NCBI GenBank assembly: GCA_963741625.1
Contig: CAVUIT010000012.1
Coordinates: forward strand, 124,001-188,000
DNA: 64,000 bases
Reading direction: 5' to 3'
From: CAWBBA01 sp963741625
Lineage (GTDB): Bacteria; Desulfobacterota; Desulfomonilia; Desulfomonilales; Desulfomonilaceae
In this document: piece after piece, positions 18,767-27,917 of the stretch
Numbering within the stretch: position 1 is the first letter of the stretch
Layout: each line of letters begins with the position of its first letter
The notes under the pieces: generated by a model
Databases searched by the model: none
Told to the model about the DNA's origin: nothing
Seen by the model: the letters and a program-made list of their open reading frames with translations, nothing else
Position numbers and translations under genes: made by a program

Positions 18767-19207
18767 ATGCAAGGTTTTGAGCCTACTATCGTCGCATTTT
18801 GCTGTCATTACTGTGCTTACGGCGCGGCCGATCTGGCAGGTAGTATGAGGCTGGAGTATCCTCCCAATATCCGCGTCATCCGCCTCCCTTGCACCGGAAA
18901 AGTCACTCCGCTCTTCCTCCTGCGAGCTTTCGAAAAAGGTGCGGACGGGGTCTATGTGGCCGGTTGCCTCGAAGGTGACTGCCATTTCATCCAGGGGAAC
19001 TTAGTAGCTAAACCACGGGTGAATTACACCAAGAAACTCATTGAAGAAGTGGGTCTCGAACCGGAGCGCCTTGAAATGTTCAACATGAGTGCAGCAATGG
19101 GGCCAAGATTTGCCGAAGTGGCGCGAGAGTTTACCGAACGCATCAAAAACCTGGGTCCCAGCCCCATCAACAAGAAATACCGGAACCTCAAGAATGAGGC
19201 AGCATAA
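18767..19207 (+). CDS. MvhD-like hydrogenase iron-sulfur subunit
   Basis: A 146-residue electron-transfer protein that binds a [2Fe-2S] cluster and passes electrons to heterodisulfide reductase-type partners. Cys residues at FCCHYCAYGAADLAG near the N-terminus and GCLEGDCHFIQGN in the middle are the family ligands. The ATG at 18767 has caggag nine bases upstream; the frame open from 18674 has none. It is followed by the two methylenetetrahydrofolate reductase genes, a known arrangement where MvhD supplies reductant to MetFV. Acts in the cytoplasm. Confidence 0.88.
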   Translation: MQGFEPTIVAFCCHYCAYGAADLAGSMRLEYPPNIRVIRLPCTGKVTPLFLLRAFEKGADGVYVAGCLEGDCHFIQGNLVAKPRVNYTKKLIEEVGLEPERLEMFNMSAAMGPRFAEVAREFTERIKNLGPSPINKKYRNLKNEAA

Positions 19208-19251
19208 TCCCTTGCAGGCTTTTTTCAGCAACGTCCTTTTGGAGGCACAAA

Positions 19252-19920
19252 ATGGTTGTAGGTGAGAGGAAACCCTTCGAAGAAATCACTCGGATGTTGG
19301 AGGGACACAAGAAAGTAATGGTACTCGGGTGCGGCGGGTGCGTCACTGTTTGCTTGACCGGCGGGGATGAAGCGGTCCGCGTCCTGTCCAGCCAACTGCG
19401 AATGGCCCGTGACAACCAAGGCAATCCTATCGAGATAATCGAGAAGACAGTCGAACGACAGTGTGACCCGGAATACATCGAAGAAGTCCACGCCCTTGTC
19501 CCCGAGGTGGACGCGGTGCTTTCCATGGCCTGTGGAGCCGGTGTTGGGTTCATGGCCGAAAGATATACGACCACTCCTCTTTATCCCGCCTTGAATACCA
19601 CCTTTGTCGGTGGCTCGAAAAAGGAAGGCTACTACGTAGAGCGCTGTCAGACCTGCGGTGAGTGCAAGCTCTATTACACCGGCGGTATCTGCCCCATTAC
19701 AAGATGCTCCAAGAGCCTCTTGAACGGTCCGTGCGGAGGTTCCACCAAAGGGAAGTGCGAGATTGACCCCGAAGTTGATTGCGGATGGCAGCTTATTGTT
19801 GACCGTCTCAAATCATTGAACCTGATGGACAGATACGAAGAGATCATGACCTCCAATGACTGGAGAACCAATAGGGACGGGGGACCCCGCAAGATGGTAA
19901 GGGAGGACTTTCAACGATGA
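19252..19920 (+). CDS. metV: MetV-like methylenetetrahydrofolate reductase C-terminal/zinc-cluster subunit
   Basis: A 222-residue partner of MetF. It has a CGGCVTVCLTGGDEAV motif near the N-terminus, MACGAGVGFMAERY in the middle and a Cys-rich C-terminus (CQTCGEC, GGICPITRCSKSLL, NGPCGG) that binds zinc or Fe-S. The ggaggc site lies six to seven bases before the ATG. It overlaps metF by four bases (atga), so the two are translated together. In acetogens MetV-MetF reduces methylene-THF to methyl-THF for the Wood-Ljungdahl pathway. Confidence 0.85.
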   Translation: MVVGERKPFEEITRMLEGHKKVMVLGCGGCVTVCLTGGDEAVRVLSSQLRMARDNQGNPIEIIEKTVERQCDPEYIEEVHALVPEVDAVLSMACGAGVGFMAERYTTTPLYPALNTTFVGGSKKEGYYVERCQTCGECKLYYTGGICPITRCSKSLLNGPCGGSTKGKCEIDPEVDCGWQLIVDRLKSLNLMDRYEEIMTSNDWRTNRDGGPRKMVREDFQR

Positions 19921-20852
19921 CCGCCGAGTGCAAAACTGAAAGCAGGCTCGAAAAGATACTGAGATCAGGAAAGTTTGCCGTTACCGGTGAGTGCGGACCG
20001 CCTCGTGGAGCCGACCCGGAAGTGATCCGTAAGAAGTGCGGGTTACTCAAGAACAACGCGGACGCTTTCAACATTACGGACAACCAGACTTCCGTTGTCA
20101 GGATGTCCTCCATAGCCTCTTCTATTGTCATGATGCAGGAAGGCCTGGAACCGGTCATGCAAATGGTCTGCCGTGACCGTAATAGAATAGCGATTCAAAG
20201 CGACATTCTCGGAGGAGCAGCTCTAGGCATCAAGAACATGCTTTGCCTGTCCGGGGACCATCAGAAGTTCGGGGATCATCCGCAGGCCAAGAACGTCTTT
20301 GACCTAGATTCTATTCAGCTTATTCAGGCGGTCCGCGGCATGCGTGACGAAGGGAAATTTATCGGCGGAGACGAGATAAAGGGCGCGCCCAAGCTTTTCA
20401 TTGGAGCTGCGGAAAACCCATTTGCGGATCCGTTTGAGATTCGTGTACCCCGCCTTGCCAAGAAAGTCGCGGCAGGAGTCGAGTTTATTCAGACTCAGTG
20501 CATCTTCAATGTACCGAAGTTTCGCGAGTGGATGAAGGGCATCGTGGATCGCGGCCTTCATGAAAAGGTTTTCATCCTTGGAGGCGTGACGCCGTTCAAG
20601 TCTTTCGGCATGGCCAAATACATGGCCAATAATGTGCCAGGGATGGACGTGCCGGAGGAACTTCTCAAACGCATGAAAGATACGCCGAAGGAGAAGCAGG
20701 CCGAAGAAGGCATCACCCTCGCTGTGGAAACCATAAAACAGCTTCAGGAGATGCCGGGAGTGGCCGGAGTTCATATTATGGCGATCGAATGGGAACAAAA
20801 GGTGGGAGAAATAGCGGAAAAAGCCGGCCTGCTCCCCCGCCCGTCCGTATAA
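19917..20852 (+). CDS. metF: Methylenetetrahydrofolate reductase
   Basis: A 311-residue flavoprotein TIM barrel that reduces methylene-THF to methyl-THF. Motifs: FAVTGECGPPRGADPEVI at the start, NAFNITDNQT-like block near 40, QSDILGGAALGIKNMLCLSGDH near 100, GVEFIQTQCIFNV near 190 and KVFILGGVTPFKSFG near 220. The start ATG overlaps the metV stop. The gene ends 28 bases before a strong terminator, so mvhD-metV-metF looks like one transcription unit. No N-terminal or C-terminal truncation. Confidence 0.9.
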   Translation: MTAECKTESRLEKILRSGKFAVTGECGPPRGADPEVIRKKCGLLKNNADAFNITDNQTSVVRMSSIASSIVMMQEGLEPVMQMVCRDRNRIAIQSDILGGAALGIKNMLCLSGDHQKFGDHPQAKNVFDLDSIQLIQAVRGMRDEGKFIGGDEIKGAPKLFIGAAENPFADPFEIRVPRLAKKVAAGVEFIQTQCIFNVPKFREWMKGIVDRGLHEKVFILGGVTPFKSFGMAKYMANNVPGMDVPEELLKRMKDTPKEKQAEEGITLAVETIKQLQEMPGVAGVHIMAIEWEQKVGEIAEKAGLLPRPSV

Positions 20853-20879
20853 AATTATCGATACAATCTAAAGCACAAA

Positions 20880-20901
20880 GGGCGCTAAAGCGCCCTTTTT
20901 T
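20880..20901 (+). terminator. Rho-independent terminator of the metF operon
   Basis: Stem gggcgct/agcgccc with a two-base loop followed by six T. It is 28 bases after the metF stop. Confidence 0.9.
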
Positions 20902-21019
20902 GTTTTCTGAATAGTACCCGATTCTATTTCATGCTGGTCGCACTCTCTCAAGAAACTCTGAGACGCGAACGGCCGTTATTCCCACGCAGGCGGGAATCCA
21001 GAAGTACTGAGTGACTCAC

Positions 21020-21078
21020 GGTCAGGTCTATTTTCTTTGCATCGGTCGGCTTTCAATGTCAACCAAATAGACCTGACC
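21020..21078. repeat. 14-base perfect inverted repeat
   Basis: Arms ggtcaggtctattt (21020-21033) and aaatagacctgacc (21065-21078) in the gap between metF and the MaoC-like gene. A second short palindrome, ttcccacgcaggcgggaa, precedes it at about 20979-20996. No gene in 20902-21137. Confidence 0.7.
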
Positions 21079-21137
21079 TCATGCTCGAAGGAATACCCGT
21101 TCCCTGAAAACAATGCCTGAAGAATTCAGAGCTAGTT

Positions 21138-21620
21138 TCACACCTTTCGAGAAAGTTTGTTCGTTGGATCTCCCTCTTCAACCATGGCCTTCAAAATTGC
21201 TCTGTCCCTAACGCCCGGGATAATTCCTTCAACAGTCGCGATGAGCACTATGACCTCGTCTTGATTCCGAAACTCCACCTCTGCTTTGGCACGACCTTCC
21301 TTGTTAATCTCAGTAAAGATCCAACGGCACCGCACCGTATCTCCAAAATAGACCGGCTTCTTGAACACGAAGTCCATGCGTGAGGCCAGCACGCCTATTT
21401 GCCCCCCAATTTCGGTAAGCATGCTCCCCACGAGGAGTCCGTGACAGACCCTACCGTTGAATTTTTTTGCCCTTGCGAACCTATCCTCTAAATGAACCGG
21501 GTTATAGTCTCGGGATATGTCCGCAAATTGCGTCATGTCCTGTTCGGTGAACGTGCGCGAAACCGAAAATTCATCCCCCACTCTGATTCCTTCAATGGTC
21601 TTATTTCTTATGGTTGTCAT
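21138..21620 (-). CDS. MaoC-like hydratase (hot-dog fold)
   Basis: A 160-residue protein from the ATG at 21620; the open frame extends to a TTG at 21653 without a ribosome site. The hydratase pattern is complete: VSRTFTEQDMTQFADISRDYNPVHLED (catalytic Asp/His in DYNPVH), GRVCHGLLVGSMLTEIGG near 70, and the final FRNQDEVIVL strand. The family hydrates enoyl-CoA substrates or forms such folds. It stands alone between metF and gyrB, so the substrate cannot be predicted. Confidence 0.85.
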   Translation of the reverse strand: MTTIRNKTIEGIRVGDEFSVSRTFTEQDMTQFADISRDYNPVHLEDRFARAKKFNGRVCHGLLVGSMLTEIGGQIGVLASRMDFVFKKPVYFGDTVRCRWIFTEINKEGRAKAEVEFRNQDEVIVLIATVEGIIPGVRDRAILKAMVEEGDPTNKLSRKV

Positions 21621-21811
21621 TTTAAGCTTACTGTTCTGTAAACGCTCAAGCAAAACAGGGACCGGGTTCGGCCAAGTAAGAGGGACCCACCTGGCTAAAT
21701 GAAAACGTCGCCCCGTTTGTCTAACCTACGGATTTTCCGCCATTGACGGCTGTCAACGCTGTGCATAGGCGCTCATTTCGGACACTATGCTTTTGCTTCC
21801 AATCGAAATTA

Positions 21812-24232
21812 CTAATAATCAAGGTTAACTACGTTCAGCGCGTTTCTTTCAATGAACTCCCGCCGGGGCTCTACTTGATCTCCCATTAGTGTGGAGAATA
21901 TCTCGTTGGCTTTGACCGCGTCCTCCACCGTTACCTGCAGGATTTTCCGGTGCTCTGGATTCATGGTCGTGTCCCACAACTGTTCCGCGTTCATTTCGCC
22001 AAGGCCTTTGTACCGCTGAATCGAGAGGTTCTTGCGGCCGTGCTCCAGGATCAATTCCGCTAGCCCTGAAAAACTCTGTACTTCTATCTTCTTCTCATCC
22101 ATCTGCATGGTTAAAGGAAGGTGTCCCAAAACCCCCACTCGCTCTGTTATGGACACTATCTCAGCAAACGAAGGGGATTCCGTTAGATCGAAGTCGATCA
22201 GTGTCCGGCGGCTTAAGCCGTTTCGCTTGCATTTGACGTCTATGTAGTATTTGCTCTCCTCCTCATCCTTTTCAATGTCCATGCTTACAGGCATAAGATT
22301 AGAATGGGACGTTTCCAGCCTCTTGAGTACCCTCTCAGCTATTTCATCGGCCTGTTCCAAGCTGGCAAGAGATTCCGGATTGAGACCTTCAACTGCGAAG
22401 GCCTTCAGAACCGATCTCTCCATGTTCTTGCGTTCGAACACGTCCAGTATTTTTTCCATTCTCAAAATATTCTTAATAATATTGACCAGTACCGTTCCCT
22501 CTAAGAATTCGCCTTCATTCTTTTCAATTCTTGCTTTCTCGAGGCCGTTGTTCAATATGATGTCAACCAGCGAGCTTTCGTCTTTCACATAAAACTGTTC
22601 TTTCCCCTTCTTGACCTTGAAAAGCGGAGGCTGCGCGAAATAGAGGTATCCTCTGTTAATGACTTCGACCATCCATCGAAAAAAGAAGGTCAGCAAGAGT
22701 GTGCGAATGTGGGACCCGTCCACGTCAGCATCGGTCATTATTATTATCTTGTGATACCGGGTTTTCGAAATATCAAAGTCTTCTTCTCCGATACCGGTTC
22801 CGAGGGCTGTAATCAGGGTCCTGATCTCCTGGCTCTGGATGATCTTGTCAAAGCGGGCCTTCTCAACATTCAGGATTTTGCCCTTCAATGGGAGAACCGC
22901 CTGGGTGCGTCGATCTCTCCCTTGTTTGGCCGAACCGCCGGCAGACTCTCCCTCAACAATGAACAATTCAGCCTGTGCGGGATCTCTCTCCTGACAATCC
23001 GCCAGCTTACCGGGCAATGCGGAAGATTCGAGAGCGCTTTTTCTTCTCGTTAACTCACGGGCTTTACGGGCTGCTTCTCGCGCCCTTCCGGCTTCCAGGG
23101 ATTTATTGATGATCCACTTGGCAGTCTGCGGGTGCTCTTCCAGGTACTCGCCGAGCTTTTCGTTAATAAGTTGCTCGACTATTCCCCGAATGTCCATGTT
23201 GCCTAGTTTGGACTTGGTCTGACTGTCGAACTGAGGATTCAGCATTCTCACGCTCAAGACGGCAGTGAGGCCCTCCCTCAGATCATCACCGGTAACGCTG
23301 AATTGGCCCTTACCATTCTTTAACAGACCTTTAGCATTGGCATACGCATTGATCGTTCGGGTCAAGGCGGCCCTGAAGCCAGAGAGGTGAGTTCCGCCCT
23401 CAAATGTGTTTATGTTGTTGCAGTAGGTAAAGACTGTTTCAGAGTAACCGTCGTTATATTGAATGGCGCACTCAACGATATTGCTGTCCTTTTCTCCGAT
23501 CATATAAATGGGCTTTCCGTCCATGGTCTTTTTGGCCCTGTTAAGGTGTTCCACAAAAGACAATATCCCCCCTTCGTATTCAAAAACAACGAGTGGGTTC
23601 TCGGAGCGCTCGTCCTCAAAAGTTATGCGCAGCCCTTTATTGAGAAAGGCCAATTCTCTTAGTCGTGCCGCTATTATTTCATAGCTGAAATCAACAGTGC
23701 CAAAGATCTCCGGATCTGCCTTGAAGGTTACCCTGGTACCGTTTCGCTTTGTCGTTCCGACTATTTCAAGCTCACTGTCTTTCTTTCCCCGTCTGTACAT
23801 CTGTCTGAAGACTTGGCCTCCGCGTCGGATCTCAAGCTTGAGGAGCTCGGATAACGCATTGACCACTGACACGCCAACACCGTGTAATCCTCCGGACACT
23901 TTATATGTGTCGCTGTCGAACTTCCCGCCGGCGTGCAAAATGGTCATGACTACTTCAGCCGCAGGAATTCTTTCCGTAGGATGCATGTCCGTAGGTATGC
24001 CACGGCCGTCGTCTTCGATTGTCGCGGAGGAATCCAGGTGAACCACAACGGAGATGTTATGACAGAATCCGGCCAAAGCCTCGTCTACCGCATTATCTAC
24101 CACTTCCCAAATGAGCTGATGTAGCCCTTCGGAGCCAGTATTGCCGATGTACATTCCTGGAGTGTTGCGAACAGCCTCGAGGCCTTCCAGCACTTTTATA
24201 TTTTCTGCACCGTAGTGACTTTGTTCCTGCAC
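21812..24232 (-). CDS. gyrB: DNA gyrase subunit B
   Basis: An 806-residue ATPase subunit of gyrase, which introduces negative supercoils with GyrA. The GHKL ATPase starts with GLEAVRNTPGMYIG, has WEVVDNAVDEALAG and HAGGKFDSDTYKVSGGLHGVG. The TOPRIM region carries EGESAGGSAKQGRDR, PLKGKILNVEKA and DADVDGSHIRTLLLTF. The C-terminal GLGEMNAEQLWDTTMNP is typical. It lies 49 bases downstream of dnaN on the same strand, as in many origin regions. Frame intact. Confidence 0.97.
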   Translation of the reverse strand: MQEQSHYGAENIKVLEGLEAVRNTPGMYIGNTGSEGLHQLIWEVVDNAVDEALAGFCHNISVVVHLDSSATIEDDGRGIPTDMHPTERIPAAEVVMTILHAGGKFDSDTYKVSGGLHGVGVSVVNALSELLKLEIRRGGQVFRQMYRRGKKDSELEIVGTTKRNGTRVTFKADPEIFGTVDFSYEIIAARLRELAFLNKGLRITFEDERSENPLVVFEYEGGILSFVEHLNRAKKTMDGKPIYMIGEKDSNIVECAIQYNDGYSETVFTYCNNINTFEGGTHLSGFRAALTRTINAYANAKGLLKNGKGQFSVTGDDLREGLTAVLSVRMLNPQFDSQTKSKLGNMDIRGIVEQLINEKLGEYLEEHPQTAKWIINKSLEAGRAREAARKARELTRRKSALESSALPGKLADCQERDPAQAELFIVEGESAGGSAKQGRDRRTQAVLPLKGKILNVEKARFDKIIQSQEIRTLITALGTGIGEEDFDISKTRYHKIIIMTDADVDGSHIRTLLLTFFFRWMVEVINRGYLYFAQPPLFKVKKGKEQFYVKDESSLVDIILNNGLEKARIEKNEGEFLEGTVLVNIIKNILRMEKILDVFERKNMERSVLKAFAVEGLNPESLASLEQADEIAERVLKRLETSHSNLMPVSMDIEKDEEESKYYIDVKCKRNGLSRRTLIDFDLTESPSFAEIVSITERVGVLGHLPLTMQMDEKKIEVQSFSGLAELILEHGRKNLSIQRYKGLGEMNAEQLWDTTMNPEHRKILQVTVEDAVKANEIFSTLMGDQVEPRREFIERNALNVVNLDY

Positions 24233-24281
24233 TTTCGCCGTATCCCCTTTCAGATCACAGTTTTCGTCTGCAACGTACTAT

Positions 24282-25379
24282 TTATTTCCGCATAGGCATT
24301 ACTAAATTGAAGTAACCTTTAACGGGCTCCGGGCGGATAACAAGGGGAGCCCCTTCTCGGTGGAATTCAAAAGAGATCGTATCCGTATCCACCACGCTCA
24401 AGGATTCTATCAGATAGCCTACGTTTATGATCATGGCGAATTCATCGCCTTGGTATTCCACTTCAACAACATCTTTGGCTGTGCCTAGATCAGGATGAGT
24501 GGCAGTAAATTCCATCTTTCCCGGATTCACTTGAACATTCACTCCTTTGTTGCGGTCCGAGGTCAAGATGGCTACCCTTTTAAGGGCCTGCAACACTTTT
24601 TGACGGTTCGCTTTGATCAGCTTGTCTCCCGCCTCAGGTATCACCTTGCGATAATCCGGGTAATCTCCCTCGATCAGACGCACGGTCATCATGAAGCGGT
24701 CCGTCCTCACAAACATGTTCTTCTCTTCAAACCCGACAGATACGTCTCCCTTCAGATTTTCCAAAATGCGCCTCAGTTCCAAAAGCCCTTTTTTGGGCAC
24801 TAAAACCGAAGACTTGAGGGAAACTTTCACATCCTCGGTGATCAAAGCCAACCGATGACCATCAGTCGCCACCAGCCTGGTATTTTCTGCGTCCTGTTCA
24901 AACAACACCCCATTGAGGTTGAATCTGGAATCATCGCTTGAAGAAGCGAACAGGGTTTTGTCAATCATATAAAGCAGCTTCTCGGCTGGTATAGAAAACG
25001 TTTCTATTTCTTCAAAGGTTATCCACACGGGATAATCAGATGCGTCCATGCAGGCCAATTCAAACTCACTTTCGCCTGAAACGATCTTAATCCTTTTCGA
25101 CTCCGTGGTTTGAACGCTGATTTGTCCCGGGGCCAGTTCTCTGACGATCTCGTAAATCTTTCTCGCAGGCACAGTCAACGAACCGGGTTCTTTAACTACA
25201 TAATTATAAGACATTTGCAGGCCGACTTCCAGATCTGTGGCCGTGATTATCAAATTTTCCGGATCGCTAGCAGCAATGAGTAGATGAGACAAGATCGGCA
25301 AAGTAGATCTCTTTTCGGTTATTGGAACTGCTTTTGAGAGTCCTTCAAGAAAAGAATCTCGTTCGATTTCAAAAAACAT
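24282..25379 (-). CDS. dnaN: DNA polymerase III beta subunit (sliding clamp)
   Basis: A 365-residue ring subunit that holds the polymerase on DNA. MFFEIERDSFLEGLSKAVPITEKRSTLPILSHLL is the usual start (quoted here in part: PITEKRSTLPILSHLL), TDLEVGLQMSYN follows, VATDGHRLALI marks the middle domain, and the C-terminal YFNLVMPMR is the hydrophobic tail. Start supported by aaggag-like gaagatctcc in the upstream spacer (aggagatcttc). Placed between dnaA and gyrB. Confidence 0.96.
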   Translation of the reverse strand: MFFEIERDSFLEGLSKAVPITEKRSTLPILSHLLIAASDPENLIITATDLEVGLQMSYNYVVKEPGSLTVPARKIYEIVRELAPGQISVQTTESKRIKIVSGESEFELACMDASDYPVWITFEEIETFSIPAEKLLYMIDKTLFASSSDDSRFNLNGVLFEQDAENTRLVATDGHRLALITEDVKVSLKSSVLVPKKGLLELRRILENLKGDVSVGFEEKNMFVRTDRFMMTVRLIEGDYPDYRKVIPEAGDKLIKANRQKVLQALKRVAILTSDRNKGVNVQVNPGKMEFTATHPDLGTAKDVVEVEYQGDEFAMIINVGYLIESLSVVDTDTISFEFHREGAPLVIRPEPVKGYFNLVMPMRK

Positions 25380-25601
25380 GAAGATCTCCTTCTGTCTTCT
25401 ATAGACATAGAAAGATTTAAATAATCAGTAGTCTGAGAAGAGGCTGTGAATTAGTGAAAAATGCGATAAAATCCTCTCTGGGAGCCGTAGCAGCCTGTTG
25501 AATCATCGTGGATAAACAGGCGCCGGATCGTTGATAACCACGGATCGGTAAGTTCTTCAGGATTCTTACACAAGTTACCCACATGAATCCTTCCGCCACA
25601 T
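25380..25601. other. Candidate replication origin between dnaA and dnaN
   Basis: A 222-base gap with DnaA-box-like sites: cgtggataa at 25507-25515 (one mismatch from tgtggataa) and ttacccaca at 25575-25583 (one mismatch from ttatccaca), plus tgataaccacgg at 25532. The dnaA-dnaN gap is a frequent oriC location. An AT-rich tract upstream of dnaA (26952-27000) is the other candidate for unwinding. Not a proof of origin. Confidence 0.5.
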
Positions 25602-26951
25602 TCACTCTCTGATGTCCTTCTTGAGGCCCTCTATAAGATTTTTCAGAGAATGATCTTCTTCCAGTCTTTTCTCAATTTTTCTGGTGGCATAGATCACTGT
25701 GGAGTGATCTTTCCCTCCAAACGCCGCACCTATTTCCGGATACGAGAACTCGGTGAGTTCTCGGGCGATGTGCATTCCTACCTGACGAGGAAGAGCATAG
25801 AGTTTGTGCTTCTTCTTGGACTTGATGTCCGCAGGCTTGACGTTGAAAGCTTTAGCCACACGCGAAATTATGTCGTCAATGGTGATATTCTTGGTGTGGC
25901 GACGTAAAATATCCCTGAGCGCCGTATCTGCCAGATCTTTGGTGAGTGGGAGACCTCTGAGCGTACTCATTGCGATAACTCGTATGAGATAGCCTACCAG
26001 GTCTCTTATGTTTGACTCGATCCGCTCTGCTAAGAAATAGGCGACCTCGTCCGGGAGATCGACAGCGTCCTCGAAGGCTTTCCTTTTTAAAATTGCTACC
26101 TTGGTTTCGAGGTCCGGAGTGCCCATGTCGGCAACAAGACCCCAAATAAAACGGGATCTTAACCGATGTTCCATATCGGAAATCTCATTGGGAAATCTGT
26201 CAGAGGTTAGAACTATCTGCTTTCTCGCCTCATAGATGCTGTTGAAGGTGTGGAAAAACTCTTCTTGCGTTCGTTCCTTGCCGGCAAGGAACTGGATATC
26301 GTCAATCATTAGGAGATCTACGCTACGGTATTTGTTGCGAAAATCCACCATACGATCAAAGCGAATCGCATTGATCATCTCATTGGTGAATTCTTCGGAG
26401 GTGCTGAAAGAGACTTTTTTCGTCTTATCCTTGGATACAACGGAATAGCCGATAGCACTCATGAGATGAGTCTTTCCCAGCCCTGTTCCTCCATAGATAA
26501 ATAAAGGGTTATAGCTCTTTCCAGGGTTTTCAGAGACAGACAGCGCAGCCGCATGAGCAAATTGGTTGCAACCTCCAACCACAAAGCTCTCGAACGTATA
26601 ACGAGGGTTCAAGTTGCGTTTCAAGGCGAATTCATCAGTCATGCTCATCGCTTCGGAAAGGCCATCCTGGGCCCGCGGCTCCAGCACCGTTTCAATCCCC
26701 TTATTACCGAAGTCGTCCCTGGATTTGAAATTCATCTCATATCTTGTCCCTGTCACCTCCAGAAGTGAGTCTCGTATCATCTTGACATAATTATCTTTAA
26801 TCCATCCAATAAAGAAATTATTGGGGACTGACAGAACCACCTGGTCCTCAGAGATATCTTCACAGATTATGGGTTCGAGCCAGGTGGATACGGTGTGCTC
26901 GTTCACCCTGGTCCGAAGCAACTCCATGCAGCGTGCCCAGATATTACTCAT
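25602..26951 (-). CDS. dnaA: Chromosomal replication initiator protein
   Basis: A 449-residue AAA+ protein that binds DnaA boxes and opens oriC. The start at 26951 (MSNIWARCMELL) matches the domain I beginning; the frame is open to 27002. Walker A is GGTGLGKTHL, Walker B LLMIDDIQFL, the arginine-finger region HRLRSRF, and the domain IV signature is YPEIGAAFGGKDHSTVIYA. Domain II is short. The upstream 66 bases are very AT-rich. Co-directional with parB on one side and dnaN on the other. Confidence 0.97.
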   Translation of the reverse strand: MSNIWARCMELLRTRVNEHTVSTWLEPIICEDISEDQVVLSVPNNFFIGWIKDNYVKMIRDSLLEVTGTRYEMNFKSRDDFGNKGIETVLEPRAQDGLSEAMSMTDEFALKRNLNPRYTFESFVVGGCNQFAHAAALSVSENPGKSYNPLFIYGGTGLGKTHLMSAIGYSVVSKDKTKKVSFSTSEEFTNEMINAIRFDRMVDFRNKYRSVDLLMIDDIQFLAGKERTQEEFFHTFNSIYEARKQIVLTSDRFPNEISDMEHRLRSRFIWGLVADMGTPDLETKVAILKRKAFEDAVDLPDEVAYFLAERIESNIRDLVGYLIRVIAMSTLRGLPLTKDLADTALRDILRRHTKNITIDDIISRVAKAFNVKPADIKSKKKHKLYALPRQVGMHIARELTEFSYPEIGAAFGGKDHSTVIYATRKIEKRLEEDHSLKNLIEGLKKDIRE

Positions 26952-27017
26952 GTTTGTAAAATATAATATTTTTAATATGATAACTATAGTAGACAGTAGC
27001 ACGGGGAGGTTGTGATT

Positions 27018-27917
27018 TCAAGCAAAATCTTCGGAATAACCCATAGCCTCTAACAGGCGGTCAAGCTCTTCACGTGAGTGAAAAGCGAGTTCCAACCTTC
27101 CGGAAGTATTAGATTTATTTCTAATTAGGACGCGGGTGGAAAAATGACGAGAGAGTTTTGTTTCCAAGGCAACGAGATCGGGATCTTTTTCAGAAGTCTT
27201 TGCTAAACCAACTAGCTGTTTATTTTTGAAATTTTGAACAATTCGCTCCAATTCCCGAACCGAGAGCTTGCGCTTAATGGTTCTGGAGGAGAGGTTCAAT
27301 TGAGTGGGCAGATGATCCACCGCAAGAAGGGTTCTTGCATGACCCATGGAGAGCCGATCTTCACGAAGGTGGTCCTTGATAGGGTCAGGTAGTTTTAACA
27401 GCCTGAGATGATTTGTAATATTAGTACGATCTTTGCCGATCCTCTGGGCAAGGATTTCATGAGTATAAGAAAATTTCTTGATTAGCGTGTTGTAGGCCTC
27501 GGCTGTGTCAAGAGGATTCAGGTTTTCTCGCTGGAGATTCTCTATGAGCGCTATCTCCAATGATTCGGCATCGGATATGTTTCTTACTATGACCGGAATG
27601 GTGAAGAAACCAGCCTTCTTGGCGGCTCTCCAACGCCTCTCGCCGGCAACTATCTCGTACTTCCCTTCGGTAGTGGACCGTACTATCAACGGTTGAATTA
27701 CGCCCATCTCCTTTATGGAATGACTCAAATCCGCCAGAGATTCCTCCGGGAAGGATCGTCTGGGCTGATGAGGATTCGGAAGAAGAGAATCTATGGCAAG
27801 GTACTTGATACCGGCCTCCGGCGCACTCTGTCCTGCCGGCTTTTCCAATGGGATCAAAGCGTCAAGACCTTGCCCCAATGCTGTACGCTTCTTGGCGGTT
27901 TCCGTCACCTTCAACAT
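27018..27917 (-). CDS. parB: Chromosome partitioning protein ParB
   Basis: A 299-residue CTP-dependent clamp that loads at parS sites. The start at 27917 (MLKVTETAKKRTALGQGLDALIP) is preceded by aaggag seven bases upstream and overlaps the parA end; the longer open frame to 27995 runs into parA sequence. ParB/Srx motif GERRWRAAKKAG, then ENLQRENLNPLDTAEAY, then a HTH with KDRTNITNHLRLLKLP. The C-terminal dimerisation domain follows. No parS (tgtttcacgtgaaaca-type) site was noticed in the window. Confidence 0.95.
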   Translation of the reverse strand: MLKVTETAKKRTALGQGLDALIPLEKPAGQSAPEAGIKYLAIDSLLPNPHQPRRSFPEESLADLSHSIKEMGVIQPLIVRSTTEGKYEIVAGERRWRAAKKAGFFTIPVIVRNISDAESLEIALIENLQRENLNPLDTAEAYNTLIKKFSYTHEILAQRIGKDRTNITNHLRLLKLPDPIKDHLREDRLSMGHARTLLAVDHLPTQLNLSSRTIKRKLSVRELERIVQNFKNKQLVGLAKTSEKDPDLVALETKLSRHFSTRVLIRNKSNTSGRLELAFHSREELDRLLEAMGYSEDFA

